Positions 1-8,677 of a DNA stretch of 64,000 bases are shown piece by piece. Origin of the DNA: CAZUGO01 sp964619935 (lineage in GTDB: Bacteria > Planctomycetota > Phycisphaerae > UBA1845 > CAIVHJ01); the NCBI GenBank assembly GCA_964619935.1, contig CAZUGO010000030.1:62001-126000 (forward strand), in the 5' to 3' direction. The notes under the pieces were generated by a model that was not told the origin of the DNA, did not search any database, and saw only the letters and a list, made by a program, of their open reading frames with translations. The position numbers were made by a program, and so were the translations under genes. The first letter of the stretch is position 1; every line of letters begins with the position of its first letter.

Positions 1-428
1 CTGGGTGGCTGCCGGCCTCGGTCCGGGCCCGGAACCATCCAGCGACCCGGGCCCAGCGTGGGTCGTTGCCGGCTCCGCCTCAACCTGCGTCTTCGGCCGC
101 CTGAGTGACATACCTAACCGATTCCATATCTAATAGAAAATCTCACAGGCTTTTGAGCATCTAACTACTTTATTTATATGATGTTATAGAAAAACGCGAC
201 AGAGCCCCTGTAGTCGACGATCTCCACGGAAACGTGTCAAGACACCCCCCAAACGCGCCCCGGGGCAAATACATAACCTACTGTCAAACAGCACGTTATA
301 AAAACTACCGATGATTTCTCGAATCGTAAGTCCAAGGGGCCCAATAGAAGGTTTCTTGAGGGTGTGCCTGTGATTCGACCATTCGCTCGAACCGGGTTCG
401 AGGCAGCGCCCGACATCGAATCCGTGGA
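1..428. other. Intergenic region downstream of tnaA, no gene seen
   Basis: No open frame here has a credible start or a recognisable protein. The stretch 110-200 is clearly AT-richer than the rest of the window. A short perfect palindrome (7 bp arms, 3 nt loop) lies at about 387-403, past the tnaA stop on its strand, and may act in 3' end formation, though it lacks a T-run. Confidence 0.5.
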
Positions 429-1784
429 TCAGCATTCCTCGAACTTGGCCGTGAAGTGCCGCAGGGCGGGGGGTGCCTGCACGATGCGCAGTCCGCGGAG
501 CGTGTCGCGGGCTCGATGGAGTTCGGTGAGGGCCTCGGCCACGTAGTCGATGTGCGATTGGGTGTACACCCGTCGCGGGATGGCCAGGCGGACCAATTCC
601 AAGTCCGCGTGATGTCCCTCGCCGCCGAACATGACGCTGCCGATCTCTACCGTTCGGACTCCGGCGTGGCGGTACAGTCCGACCACTACGGCTTGGCCGG
701 GGAACTGGCTCTTGGGAATGTGCGGGCAGAACGCGGTCGCATCCACGTAGATGGCGTGCCCCCCGGGCGGCTCCATGATCTGGATCCCGGCGCTGAGCAG
801 TCGTTCACCCAGGTACTCGATGGTCCGAATGCGGTAGGCCAAGTAGTCTTCATGCAGCACTTCGCGCAAGCCTTCGGCCAGCGCTTCGAGGTCGCGCCCG
901 GCCAGGCCGCCGTAGGTGGGAAACCCTTCGGTCAGAATGAGGTTGCAACGGGCCTCCTCGGCCAGATGGGCATCGCGCAGCAGCAGGATGCCACCGATGT
1001 TGACCAGCCCGTCTTTCTTGGCGCTGATGGTGGCCCCGTCGGCCAGCTCGAACATGTCGTGCACAATGCCGTCGATGGAACGCTCGGCCATTCCCGGCTC
1101 GCGCTTCTTGATGAAGAAGGCGTTCTCGGCAAAGCGGCAGGCGTCCAGGAAAAAGGGGATACGCTGCTGATGGCAGATCCGCCGGACGTCGCGCAGATTC
1201 TGCAGGCTGACCGGCTGCCCGCCGCCGCTGTTATTGGTCACGGTCATCATGCACAGCGGAATCCGCTCGGCCCCGACGCGCTCGATGAGCCGCTCCAGCT
1301 TGTGCAGGTCCATGTTGCCCTTGAACGGATGGCGATTTCGCGGGTCATGGGCCTCGTCGATGACCAGGTCGACCGCCTCGGCGCCGGAGTGCTCGATGTT
1401 TGCCCGGGTGGTGTCGAAGTGGTTGTTGTTGGGCACGACCATGCCCGGTCTGCACATGACATCGAACAGGATGCGCTCACTGGCCCGCCCCTGGTGGGTC
1501 GGGAGAATGTACTTGAATCCGGTGATGTGCCGGACCTGGTCTTCAAAGCGATAGAAGCTGCGGGCCCCGGCGTAGGACTCGTCGCCCCGCATGATCCCGG
1601 CCCATTGGTTGCTGCTCATGGCCCCGGTGCCACTGTCGGTGAGCAGGTCGATGAGCACATCTTCGGCCCGCACGGCGAAGAGATTGTAATGGGCTTCCTT
1701 GAGGATCTGCTCGCGCTGGGCCCGGGTGGTCAGCTGGATCGGCTCCACCACCTTGATGCGAAACGGTTCGATGATGGTCTTCAT
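429..1784 (-). CDS. tnaA: Tryptophanase (PLP-dependent beta-eliminating lyase)
   Basis: This 451-residue protein matches the tryptophanase/tyrosine phenol-lyase family over its full length (E. coli TnaA is 471 aa). Tryptophanase cleaves tryptophan to indole, pyruvate and ammonia with pyridoxal phosphate in the cytoplasm. The Schiff-base lysine is in SAKKDG (K257), and TNNSGGGQPVS (183-193) and FPTYGGL (288-294) are conserved active-site segments. Two positions that separate the activities are visible: FDTT (D124), and VEIGS with Ile381 where tyrosine phenol-lyase has Arg381. Both are the tryptophanase state. The C-terminus (RHFTAKFEEC) resembles the E. coli enzyme. No tnaC-like leader or tnaB permease is adjacent; the next gene upstream on the same strand, 44 bp away, encodes an unrelated secreted repeat protein. 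Substrate preference is inferred from these residues. Confidence 0.9.
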   Translation of the reverse strand: MKTIIEPFRIKVVEPIQLTTRAQREQILKEAHYNLFAVRAEDVLIDLLTDSGTGAMSSNQWAGIMRGDESYAGARSFYRFEDQVRHITGFKYILPTHQGRASERILFDVMCRPGMVVPNNNHFDTTRANIEHSGAEAVDLVIDEAHDPRNRHPFKGNMDLHKLERLIERVGAERIPLCMMTVTNNSGGGQPVSLQNLRDVRRICHQQRIPFFLDACRFAENAFFIKKREPGMAERSIDGIVHDMFELADGATISAKKDGLVNIGGILLLRDAHLAEEARCNLILTEGFPTYGGLAGRDLEALAEGLREVLHEDYLAYRIRTIEYLGERLLSAGIQIMEPPGGHAIYVDATAFCPHIPKSQFPGQAVVVGLYRHAGVRTVEIGSVMFGGEGHHADLELVRLAIPRRVYTQSHIDYVAEALTELHRARDTLRGLRIVQAPPALRHFTAKFEEC

Positions 1785-1828
1785 GGGTCGCCTCCCGGCG
1801 GCCGCTGCGACTAGACTTCTCCAGAGCC

Positions 1829-2884
1829 TCAGGGCTTCTGGGCGGATTCCGGCACCTGCGGCAGGGCCTTGACGTGGGCGTGAACCGCCACGCCGGCGAT
1901 GGTCAATTCGGTGCGCTCTTCGGACAGTTTCAGGCCTTTGACGTCGTGCAACTGGCCGCTGGGTGAGATGGCCTTGATGCCGTAGTGCTCGCCCGCGGGG
2001 CCGATGGCCTTGATGTGAATGATGTTGCCGGAGCGGCGGACGCCCTTGACGTCCAGCTTCTTGCCGTCGGCGGTCAGTGCCTTGATATCGAGGATGGTGC
2101 CGTCGGCGGCGATGGCTTTGACCGGGGCCAGGGCGTCATCACTGACCAAAACCTTCACGGGTAGTTTCTTGCCGCCTGCGAACGCCTTGATGTCCATCAG
2201 GTGCAGATTGCCGCCATCCTCCAGGGCGTTCACATCATAAGCGGTTCCGGCGGCGTCCAGGGCCTTGACGTCCAGCAGCCGACCTTCTGGATGAACGGCC
2301 TTGACGTGCCAGATGAACTCTCCGAGGCGGTGCTCGAGCTGCGGCAGGGCCTTGATGTGGGCATGCACCGCAACTCCGTTGAGGGTCAGCTCGGTGTCCT
2401 CCGCGGACATCTTCACCCCTTTGACGTCGAACAGATAGCCGGCCGGCGAGATCGCCTTGACCGCGTAAAAGGTTCCTTCGGGGCTGATGGCCTTGATGTG
2501 GATGATGTTGCCAGACTCGCTGACGCCCTTGACGGCCAGCTTGCGACCGTCGGGGGTCAGGGCTTTGATGTCGAGAATGGTGCCGTCAGCGGCGATGGCC
2601 TTGACCGGCGCAAACGCGTCATCGCTGACCAGGACCTTTACCGGCAGCTTCTGACCTTCCACCAAGGCTTTGATGTCCATCAGGTGCAGATTGCCGTCGG
2701 CTTCCAGGGCTCTGACGTCATGGAGGGTACCGTCCTTGCCGATGGCCTTGACGTCCAGAAACTGTCCTTGCGGATGGATGGCCTTGACATGCCACAGGGT
2801 CTCGCCGGCCGCGGCCGACACCCACCCGAGCATCAGCACCATCTGGCCAGCCGCGACGAAATGTCTTATGGTTCCGAGGATCAT
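1829..2884 (-). CDS. Secreted protein of 12-residue tandem repeats
   Basis: The ATG at 2884 is chosen because GGAGGAGG sits 7 bases upstream; in-frame TTG and GTG codons just before it are less likely starts. The 351-residue protein begins with a signal peptide (about 1-27, ending near AAAGE). The rest is a two-fold duplication of a ~160-residue block. Each block is made of about eleven 12-residue units of the form D-[VI]-K-A-[IL]-x-x-D-G-x-[LI]-[LH], such as DIKALTPDGRKL. The strict period, with alternating hydrophobic and charged residues plus a DG turn, suggests a repetitive beta fold (beta-solenoid or propeller-like). I do not recognise a named family or function. The protein is probably periplasmic or on the cell surface. 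Its leader and signal-peptide DNA occur again as a fragment at 8310-8463. Confidence 0.8.
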   Translation of the reverse strand: MILGTIRHFVAAGQMVLMLGWVSAAAGETLWHVKAIHPQGQFLDVKAIGKDGTLHDVRALEADGNLHLMDIKALVEGQKLPVKVLVSDDAFAPVKAIAADGTILDIKALTPDGRKLAVKGVSESGNIIHIKAISPEGTFYAVKAISPAGYLFDVKGVKMSAEDTELTLNGVAVHAHIKALPQLEHRLGEFIWHVKAVHPEGRLLDVKALDAAGTAYDVNALEDGGNLHLMDIKAFAGGKKLPVKVLVSDDALAPVKAIAADGTILDIKALTADGKKLDVKGVRRSGNIIHIKAIGPAGEHYGIKAISPSGQLHDVKGLKLSEERTELTIAGVAVHAHVKALPQVPESAQKP

Positions 2885-3013
2885 CACCAAACCTCCTCCA
2901 TTGTCGGGGCAATCACACGGCAGGCGATGCTACCGCCGTCCGCGCTCTTCGTAAAGCGCCACCACGGGCCGCGGCACCCGGCAATGCGCCAGGAATTCGA
3001 CGTCCGAGCGGGT
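2823..3013. repeat. Dispersed ~190 bp repeat, copy A (uninterrupted)
   Basis: This segment covers the start codon, ribosome binding site and upstream region of the 12-residue-repeat gene. It is almost identical to 8310-8717 once the 214 bp insertion there is removed. Differences are a handful of substitutions and a 6-base deletion next to the ribosome binding site in copy B. Copy A holds the empty target site gcacccggc (2974-2982), which is duplicated around the insertion in copy B. A much shorter piece (about 25 bp, the ribosome-binding-site part) recurs near 14905-14930. Confidence 0.85.
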
Positions 3014-3189
3014 TCTGGTTCACGGAGTGTGTTCAGGCAAGCGATCCGATGCCCGTCATTCGAGCGCATGTCCATGGAACGGCCACCGCGCCGAGTGATC
3101 TGCCGGCCCGACTCAGGACGACCGACGGTGCAGGCGCAGCCTGCCCAAACATCATCCAAACGAGGTGCTGCCCGTCAACTGCAGTTGTC

Positions 3190-4438
3190 CCATTGTGGGA
3201 CGGCGCTGGTCGGCAACCGCCTGACCAGCATCACTGATCCCGCCACGCCGGCGGGCGTCATCACCATCCATCAGTACGACGCGGATGACCGCATCCTGGA
3301 GATCGCGGACAAGAAACGGGGATACCTTCACCTACACCTATGACACCGAGGGTCGCCTGCAGGCGGTGTCTGATCCTGCTCCGCTCAGCCAGGCCCAACA
3401 GTTCACCGCCAGAGCAGCGTTTGCGACGGTGATCCGTTCTGCTGCGACGTGCAGTGGGACGACAACTGCGCCAACACAGCGCTGCAGGTCTGCCAGGTCT
3501 GCGGTTCCAACCACACCGAGGCCCCAGGCCAGCTCAGAACCGTGACCGACGCAAACGGCGTGGAGACGCGCTTTCTGTACGATTCCTTCGGCCAGCCCAA
3601 TTACGAGATCGAAGGGGCCGTCAGCGAAGCCGCGCCCTTCTGGAAGGTCTACATCCAGACGGTCTTCGATCCGGCAAGCCGGCTCACGCAGGCGGCCCGT
3701 TACGGCAAATTCACCCAGCGCGGGGCCCTGGCTCATGGAAGCGGCGCCGAGGCCCGCCGCCACGCCCAGAGCGCCTGTGCCGCCAGTTACAGCTACGGCG
3801 CCTGCTCCAATCCCACGGGAATCAGTTGCTGCGCCATCCCGATCAGTGGCGGCGGCGGGACCGGCCCGGCGTGTCCGGACTTCGCCCCGCTGGGCAGCGA
3901 CGGCACGTCCCTGATGTATGACCCCATGGATCAATTGACGCACCTTGAGACCAGCGTGCTCGATGGCGGTGCGGGCGGCACCGGCGAGAACTCCACCATC
4001 GAGCTGAACCTCACCTACGATCCGCTGGGAAGGATTGAGACGTCTCTGCACAGTTCGACCGAGCCGACCTGGAACACCACCGGCCAGCCGGTCGAGCGCT
4101 GGTTCTCGTACACCTACGACGACGACGCGGGCGTCTACACGCGCACCGGCCCGGACGGTTCGGTCACAACCTTTCAGACCGACCTCGCCGGCCGGGTCAC
4201 GCACCTCGAACGGACCACGCCCGCCGGCATTGCCGCGCCCATTTCTCTGGGAGTCACGTTGACGCCGGGCCTTGTCCGTAATGACGTCTTCGAAATCAAG
4301 CAGTCCATCACGATTCCTAGTGCGGGGCTGCCATCCGGGAGTGTCTGGTACATCGTTGCGGACGTAGACGACAGCGGTGCGATCAGCGAAACGAACGAAA
4401 GCAATAACAGCGGATACCACATAGTCAAGATCAATTGA
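3190..4438 (+). pseudogene. Frameshifted YD-repeat (Rhs-type) protein remnant
   Basis: Three consecutive reading frames together encode YD-repeat sequence: GNRLTSITDPATPAG and HQYDADDRIL in one frame, then GDTFTYTYDTEGRLQAV in the next, then a 329-residue frame from about 3422. The first shift is explained by one extra A in a run of three at about 3312. The last frame has FLYDSFGQP, LTYDPLGRIET and YTYDDDAGVYTRTGPDGS units, and a Cys/Trp-rich PFCCDVQWDDNC motif that I associate with planctomycete secreted proteins. It ends in a CARDB-like tail (VADVDDSGAISETNESNNS), so the C-terminus looks like a fusion rather than an Rhs core. No signal peptide or start is visible. It is either a decayed gene or one affected by assembly indels. 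Confidence 0.65.
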
Positions 4439-4884
4439 AGCGCTGGCGCCGGGCAAGGGAACCCAGAATCCGGACAGGCCGGGCATGGGGATCACCTCAG
4501 CCGAAGCCGGCCAACTAGCGCTCAACGGCGTGGGCGGGCAATTGTTCCTGCCCACGCCGTTGATACGCGCTCGTGGAAAACCTCCAATTGCCGCACGGTT
4601 TGCTATGCTCAGATCGGAACGGGTCGGATATGGGTAGGCAACTGACGCATGTCCTCATCCTTTTCTGGTGCTGTCATTGATCGCTACGCGACGTACCCAA
4701 TTCACCTTCTGCCATACATCCTCACAGCGCGAATTCCCGCCGTGGCCCAAACACTCCGATTTCGTGAAAGATCTTCCCTCCTTCCAGTAAGACTGAGTGG
4801 CGGGATGCTTGAAACGGTTTTGTCTGGGTTCCGGGTGTGAGCCCGATCGTAGCAAAGTCCTAGCCATATGCGAAGGAGTAGACT
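4439..4884. other. Intergenic region with one strong hairpin
   Basis: No convincing gene is seen. Short open frames on both strands (for example 4649-4840 plus and 4655-4867 minus) look random and lack ribosome binding sites. The only structured element is the inverted repeat at 4523-4562. The last ~20 bases carry the ribosome binding site AAGGAG of the next gene. Confidence 0.6.
4523..4562 (+). terminator. Perfect 13 bp inverted repeat, terminator-like, no T-run
   Basis: The arms caacggcgtgggc and gcccacgccgttg are exactly complementary with a 14-base loop. It lies 85 bases after the stop of the YD-repeat remnant. There is no U-tract after the stem, so classic intrinsic termination is uncertain. 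Similar T-less perfect hairpins follow or flank other genes in this window. Confidence 0.45.
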
Positions 4885-5472
4885 ATGTCCTCGAGTAACT
4901 TTTTGTCACGCTTTGTGTTGGTTGCGACGGGGTTGTGCTCTGTTCCCGGGGCATATGCAAATGTACTGGTTTCGTTCGACGCGGGCGTGGCCCCGCCGGG
5001 TCCGTTTGGTTGTTGCGGCGTCGTCTTCACCAGCCCGGACGTTGATCCGATCGGCGGACTCCCTCCCGTGCAGTTCACGACGCGCCGCTATCGATCGGGC
5101 GGGGCGTGGATCACGACCGGACTTGCGAATCGGGTGGTCCCAGGATTCACGGGCACTCCAACGCTGCACCTCAATAACATCTGCGTCCAGCCCAATATCC
5201 TCGCGCTGCTGCCTGCCGGCGCTGCTGCCGTCGAGTTCGACTATCGCGATAACGGCGGTTCGATCAACTTGGTTGTCAACGGCGCGCGTGTGGTTCGCGG
5301 AGGCTTCCCCGGCGCGTATGCCTTCCCTGGAGTAGCAGTGAACGTCGTGGTAACGGCCGCAGGCATCGGTTACGAAGAGGGTCATGTACAGATCCTCTCC
5401 GTTGGGGCGCCGCTCAACAATGTTCAGATCGGTGGACAGGAGTTGGAGATCGACGACGTGATCATCGACTGA
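4885..5472 (+). CDS. Secreted protein of unknown family (paralogue 1)
   Basis: The 195-residue protein starts at an ATG with AAGGAG 8-9 bases upstream and has a signal peptide (about 1-25, ending AYA). The mature part has the motifs GPFGCCGVVF, a central QPNILALLPAG followed by VEFDYRDNGGSINLVVNG, and a C-terminal NNVQIGGQELEIDDVIID. These three blocks recur in the same order in the protein at 5751-6350, so the two are tandem paralogues. The predicted strand-rich pattern and acidic C-terminal DD motif fit a beta-sandwich, perhaps calcium- or carbohydrate-binding, but that is only inference. I do not recognise a named family. No PEP-CTERM or other sorting tail is visible. Confidence 0.75.
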   Translation: MSSSNFLSRFVLVATGLCSVPGAYANVLVSFDAGVAPPGPFGCCGVVFTSPDVDPIGGLPPVQFTTRRYRSGGAWITTGLANRVVPGFTGTPTLHLNNICVQPNILALLPAGAAAVEFDYRDNGGSINLVVNGARVVRGGFPGAYAFPGVAVNVVVTAAGIGYEEGHVQILSVGAPLNNVQIGGQELEIDDVIID

Positions 5473-5540
5473 GTCAGCGCGTGAGAACGCCGCAGGCGAC
5501 CAGGTCGGCAGTATTAGGTATTGCTGACATAAAACATGCG

Positions 5541-5577
5541 GACGGCCGACGCCCGCACGCACGGAGCGTCGGCCGTC
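5541..5577 (+). terminator. Perfect 12 bp inverted repeat after the secreted-protein gene
   Basis: The arms gacggccgacgc and gcgtcggccgtc pair exactly around a 13-base loop, 68 bases past the stop of the 4885-5472 gene. There is no T-run, so it may be a Rho-type or structural 3' end, or a cruciform-forming repeat. Confidence 0.45.
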
Positions 5578-5750
5578 GCCCGCGCACAGTCCGCATCACA
5601 ATATTTTCGTTTTCCTTGTAAGACTCAGGGGCGGCGCGCCATAACTGCTTGACCGGACTCGGTTGGCCGCACGCGATCGTGCTTGCCCGAAGAGATTCGG
5701 CCGATTGCTTCCGCGGAACCCGGGGTACCCGGGTTCTTGGAGGAACAGCG

Positions 5751-6350
5751 ATGCATCTACGAATTCCAATATCACGCGCAGCCCTTGCACTCGCGGCATC
5801 AAGCCTTGTGTTTGGCCCCAGCGCACAGGCCGTTTGTGTCCGCTTCACCTCGGTCCTCCCTGCCGGCCCCTGGGCTTGTTGCGGCGTTAACTTCAACTCG
5901 GCAGGTGTGGGCTTTAAGACTCGGCCCTTTATTGCTGCGGCCGGCCCGATCACCACTGGCAGCGCCAATGTAGTCATGGGCTGTTTCGGGGGCGGAGGGT
6001 TTCCGGCGATTAATAAATCGTTGGAGCTGGTCGAGATTCGTGTGCAGCCCAACGTGCTGGCCGTTGTGCCGGCTGGTGCCGTTGAAGTGACGTTCGATTA
6101 CCACGATTTCAACGGTCAGGAGATCAACCTGGGCGTCAACGGCCTGCTGGCCCGGTTCACTAGTTTTTCAGCGATACCCGCCGGCTTTTTCGTCCCGGTG
6201 GGCGTCAATCTGGCGGTCGCCGCAGCGCCCGATACACCACATTGCATTGAAGCAGGCACCGTCACGCTCACGATTATTCCCGGCACCACGATCACTTCAC
6301 TCTCGATTGGAGGCCGCGAGATCTGCGTTGACGACTTGTGCATCAACTGA
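5751..6350 (+). CDS. Secreted protein of unknown family (paralogue 2)
   Basis: The ATG at 5751 is preceded by TTGGAGGA at about 8 bases and opens a clear signal peptide (residues 1-26, ending SAQA). The 199-residue protein repeats the blocks of its neighbour: GPWACCGVNF, QPNVLAVVPAG, VTFDYHDFNGQEINLGVNG, SLSIGGREICVDDLCIN. It has extra cysteines in the C-terminal block (C-x4-C and others) absent from paralogue 1, which may form a disulfide. Function is unknown. Location beside Rhs-type fragments suggests surface or secreted proteins in an accessory region. Confidence 0.75.
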   Translation: MHLRIPISRAALALAASSLVFGPSAQAVCVRFTSVLPAGPWACCGVNFNSAGVGFKTRPFIAAAGPITTGSANVVMGCFGGGGFPAINKSLELVEIRVQPNVLAVVPAGAVEVTFDYHDFNGQEINLGVNGLLARFTSFSAIPAGFFVPVGVNLAVAAAPDTPHCIEAGTVTLTIIPGTTITSLSIGGREICVDDLCIN

Positions 6351-6420
6351 ACGCGGCACAGATTTACGAGGTGCCTGCTCGATTCGGTCGAGAGGCAGTA
6401 GTCAAGCCTCGACGCCAAAA

Positions 6421-6443
6421 AGCCCCGCAATGGTTGCGGGGCT
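6421..6443. terminator. Intrinsic terminator, probably bidirectional
   Basis: A 10 bp perfect stem (agccccgcaa / ttgcggggct) with a 3-base loop lies 70 bases past the stop of the 5751-6350 gene. On the minus strand it is followed by five T residues; on the plus strand by a weaker ctgttt tract. Confidence 0.7.
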
Positions 6444-6663
6444 CTGTTTGCGCATTTCTTTGCGTAGCCCGCGACGATCAGTCTCGGCACTCAGTTTTCG
6501 TCCAATCCTGATGGCGACAATCGAACGGCGTATGTGGTTGCCTCGTGCTCTGTAAGATCGCATGCGCATCCGCCAATACCTAGCGACGACTGGCGACGGA
6601 CCGGTTATGAAGAGAACGCTCGCTTGGCACTGCAGCGAGCGGCGCGGGAATAGGAGAAGAACG

Positions 6664-6933
6664 ATGATCAGTTACTTGACCGCTGGCCAGATCCTATGGA
6701 TCTCATGCTTCGCATCGCCCGCGTGGTCGTGCCCGGACTGCCCCCACCTTGTGACCCGGCGCGGGGTTCGCTCGCTACCCGTGTTCTTTGGCGATGAGGA
6801 CCGCTGGAAGGACCTGCTGCACTTTGATGACGAAGCTGCATCCGCTCGATCAGGGCCAAGACCTGCAGCGGTCGGCTTTGTGGAGGTGTACACTTCGTGC
6901 GCCTGGTTGAGTCCAGAACGCGGAGCGCGTTGA
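6664..6933 (+). CDS. Possible small exported protein or 5' remnant of the Rhs gene
   Basis: The ATG at 6664 has AGGAGAAGA just upstream. The first ~23 residues look like a signal peptide (MISYLTAGQILWISCFASPAWS) and are followed by CPDCPH. The remainder (to 89 residues) has no recognisable domain and an unremarkable composition. Because the Rhs-type core begins 45 bases downstream without its own start, this could be the true 5' end of that gene, separated by deletions. It could also be a chance frame. Confidence 0.35.
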   Translation: MISYLTAGQILWISCFASPAWSCPDCPHLVTRRGVRSLPVFFGDEDRWKDLLHFDDEAASARSGPRPAAVGFVEVYTSCAWLSPERGAR

Positions 6934-6978
6934 CGCCGATGAGACCCGGACCGAAAGCGCTCGCATGGTAATTGTGGT

Positions 6979-8166
6979 TTGTGTCCCCCGAACTATCCCT
7001 ACGACAACCAAACGCTCAAGCAGATCCGCCACGAGCGGACGGTCATCGGCGAGATCCTGCTGCAGCTTGACTACAGCTACGACGGCCGCGACCTGATCAC
7101 CCAGATTCTCGAAACCGACGACCTCGGCCTGACCAGCACGGTCCGCTTCACCTATGACAGCCGGGGCCGGCTGATCGCAGAGCGCCGCACCGGCACGCAC
7201 CCCTACGACCTGGCTTACACTTATGACCAGGGGGGCAACCGCCTGACGAAGACGGACCTGCTCAACCAGCGCGAAACCGTGTATCATTATGATCTGGAGG
7301 ACCCGCAGGCCTATCAGCACCGGAACAACCGCCTGATGTACGATGAGGTCTTCGACATCACCGTCCCCCAGAGCCCCATCCTGCAGGAGCGCGTGGTTTA
7401 CACCTACGCCCTGGGCGAGAATGAACAGGACCCATGGGCCGGCAACGTCACCGAGATCATCCGCAAGGTCGGAGCGGCGCCGCCCTACGACGTCTACCAC
7501 ACCTGCCTGAGCTACAACAATAACGCCGAGCTGCGCATCGTCACCGACAGCACCTGGCAGGAAGACGCCGCCGGCCCCCTGGGAGACCCGACCCTCCTCC
7601 AGATCACCGAGTTCCGCGGCAGCGGCCGGGCGCGATATCTGGTCCGCCAGCGCGACACGGCCTTTCCGTACACGCCCCTCGAAGGCACCACCACCTGGTC
7701 CGACTACGACGGCGATGAGATCTACGGCGACTACGTCGTGGACACGGCGGGCTCAGCCACTGCAACCGCTTCCTTCGAGCTGGGCCTGGCCCAGCATACC
7801 GACCAGGGCCTGCACTACTTCCACGGCGACCAGATCGGCACGACCCGCCTGCTCACCGACTCGCCCTACACCACCCTCGACGCCGGCATTTACACCGCCT
7901 TCGGCGAACCGGTTTACGCGACCGGGGCAGCCGGAACGCGCTATGCCTACGCCGGTACCTGGGGATACCAGCACGATCCTGAGTTCGCCGCCGCCAACTC
8001 TCCGTTCGACGCTTTGCACGTCGGACACCGCTACTATTCACCTGGCACAGGGCGATTCTTCCAACGGGATCCAATCAGGATTTGGGGCGGCTTAAACGTA
8101 TCTGGGTACGTTCGCAACAGCCATAGCGCTTGGTCGCGTGCTCCACGAACGGACGATCACCGGTGA
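6979..8166 (+). pseudogene. YD-repeat/RHS-core protein, truncated at both ends
   Basis: This 395-codon open frame has YD repeats (LDYSYDGRDLITQI, FTYDSRGRLIAE, YTYDQGGNRL). They are followed by an RHS repeat-associated core: HYFHGDQIGTTRLLT, YTAFGEP, YAYAGTWG and finally GHRYYSPGTGRFFQRDPI. Such proteins form large secreted shells that carry toxic C-termini. Here the N-terminus lacks signal peptide and start. Just after the core the frame breaks off at LNVSGYVRNS and runs into a second copy of its own upstream YD segment. No toxin domain or immunity gene is present. I call it a remnant. Confidence 0.7.
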
Positions 8167-8309
8167 GATCCTGCAGCTCGACTACACCTACGACGGCCGC
8201 GACCTGATCACCCAGATTCTCGAGACCGACGACCTCGGCCTGACCAGCAACGGTCAGCTTCACCTATGACAGCCGCGGCCGGCTGATCACCGAGAGCCGG
8301 GCGGGCGCG
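8137..8309 (+). repeat. Partial duplicate of the YD segment at about 7024-7205
   Basis: The bases from the LHERT...GEI region through DSRGRLI are repeated here with about 90 percent identity by eye, but with small indels that break the frame (a 3-base loss and one inserted A in agcaacgg versus agcacgg). The copy ends in gcgcaccc exactly where the repeat copy B of 2823-3013 begins, so this is a recombination junction. Confidence 0.8.
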
Positions 8310-8463
8310 CACCCGAGCATCAGCACCATCTGGCCAGTCGCGACGAAACGTCTTATGGTTCCGAGGATCATCACTCCTCCATTGTCGGGGCAATCACACG
8401 GCAGGCGATGCTACCGCCGTCCGCGCTCTTGGTAAAACGCCACCACGGGCCGCGGCACCCGGC

Positions 8464-8677
8464 GGGTGCATCCCAAAAAAGGGGGCGATTATGCCGCTCG
8501 ATGGATCGGGCGGGTTACCCACTGCTGCTTCACCACCTGCCCGTTCACCTTTACTGTCACCTCGATCTCTTGCATCACGACCTCCTTGCGTAAGAAACCG
8601 ACAGCACCACGCGATCGTTGTACACAAGAAGCGTAACTTTACTTGTTCGATCGCGCCACCCTAAATGGGATGCACCC
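8464..8677. mobile_element. 214 bp MITE-like element with perfect TIRs and 9 bp target duplication
   Basis: The element begins gggtgcatccca (8464-8475) and ends with the exact inverse tgggatgcaccc (8666-8677). It is flanked by the direct repeat gcacccggc (8455-8463 and 8678-8686). Repeat copy A contains the same locus with a single gcacccggc (2974-2982), so the uninterrupted target is visible in the same window. It is too short for a transposase; a 28-codon frame with a very good ribosome binding site lies inside, on the minus strand. That frame could be the 5' end of an ancestral transposase gene. The 9 bp duplication fits several IS families; I cannot assign one. Confidence 0.85.
8489..8575 (-). 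CDS. 28-residue ORF inside the MITE-like element
   Basis: The frame MQEIEVTVKVNGQVVKQQ... is preceded by AAGGAGG at 6 bases, an unusually strong signal for such a short frame. It ends before the element's TIR. It looks like the truncated start of a larger protein, possibly the transposase of the parental IS, rather than a functional peptide. No database match could be made. Confidence 0.35.
   Translation of the reverse strand: MQEIEVTVKVNGQVVKQQWVTRPIHRAA

Noticed and set aside
429..1784. Tyrosine phenol-lyase instead of tryptophanase
   Set aside because: Position 381 is Ile (VEIGS) and position 124 is Asp (FDTT), the tryptophanase state; tyrosine phenol-lyase has Arg381 and Thr124.
456..1814. 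Long plus-strand open frame of 452 codons antisense to tnaA
   Set aside because: It is a shadow frame of GC-rich coding DNA, without family match or ribosome binding site; the minus-strand protein is unmistakable.
2201..3343. 380-codon plus-strand frame antisense to the 12-residue-repeat gene
   Set aside because: Its regular repeats mirror those of the minus-strand gene; only its last part (after about 3190) holds real YD-repeat sequence.
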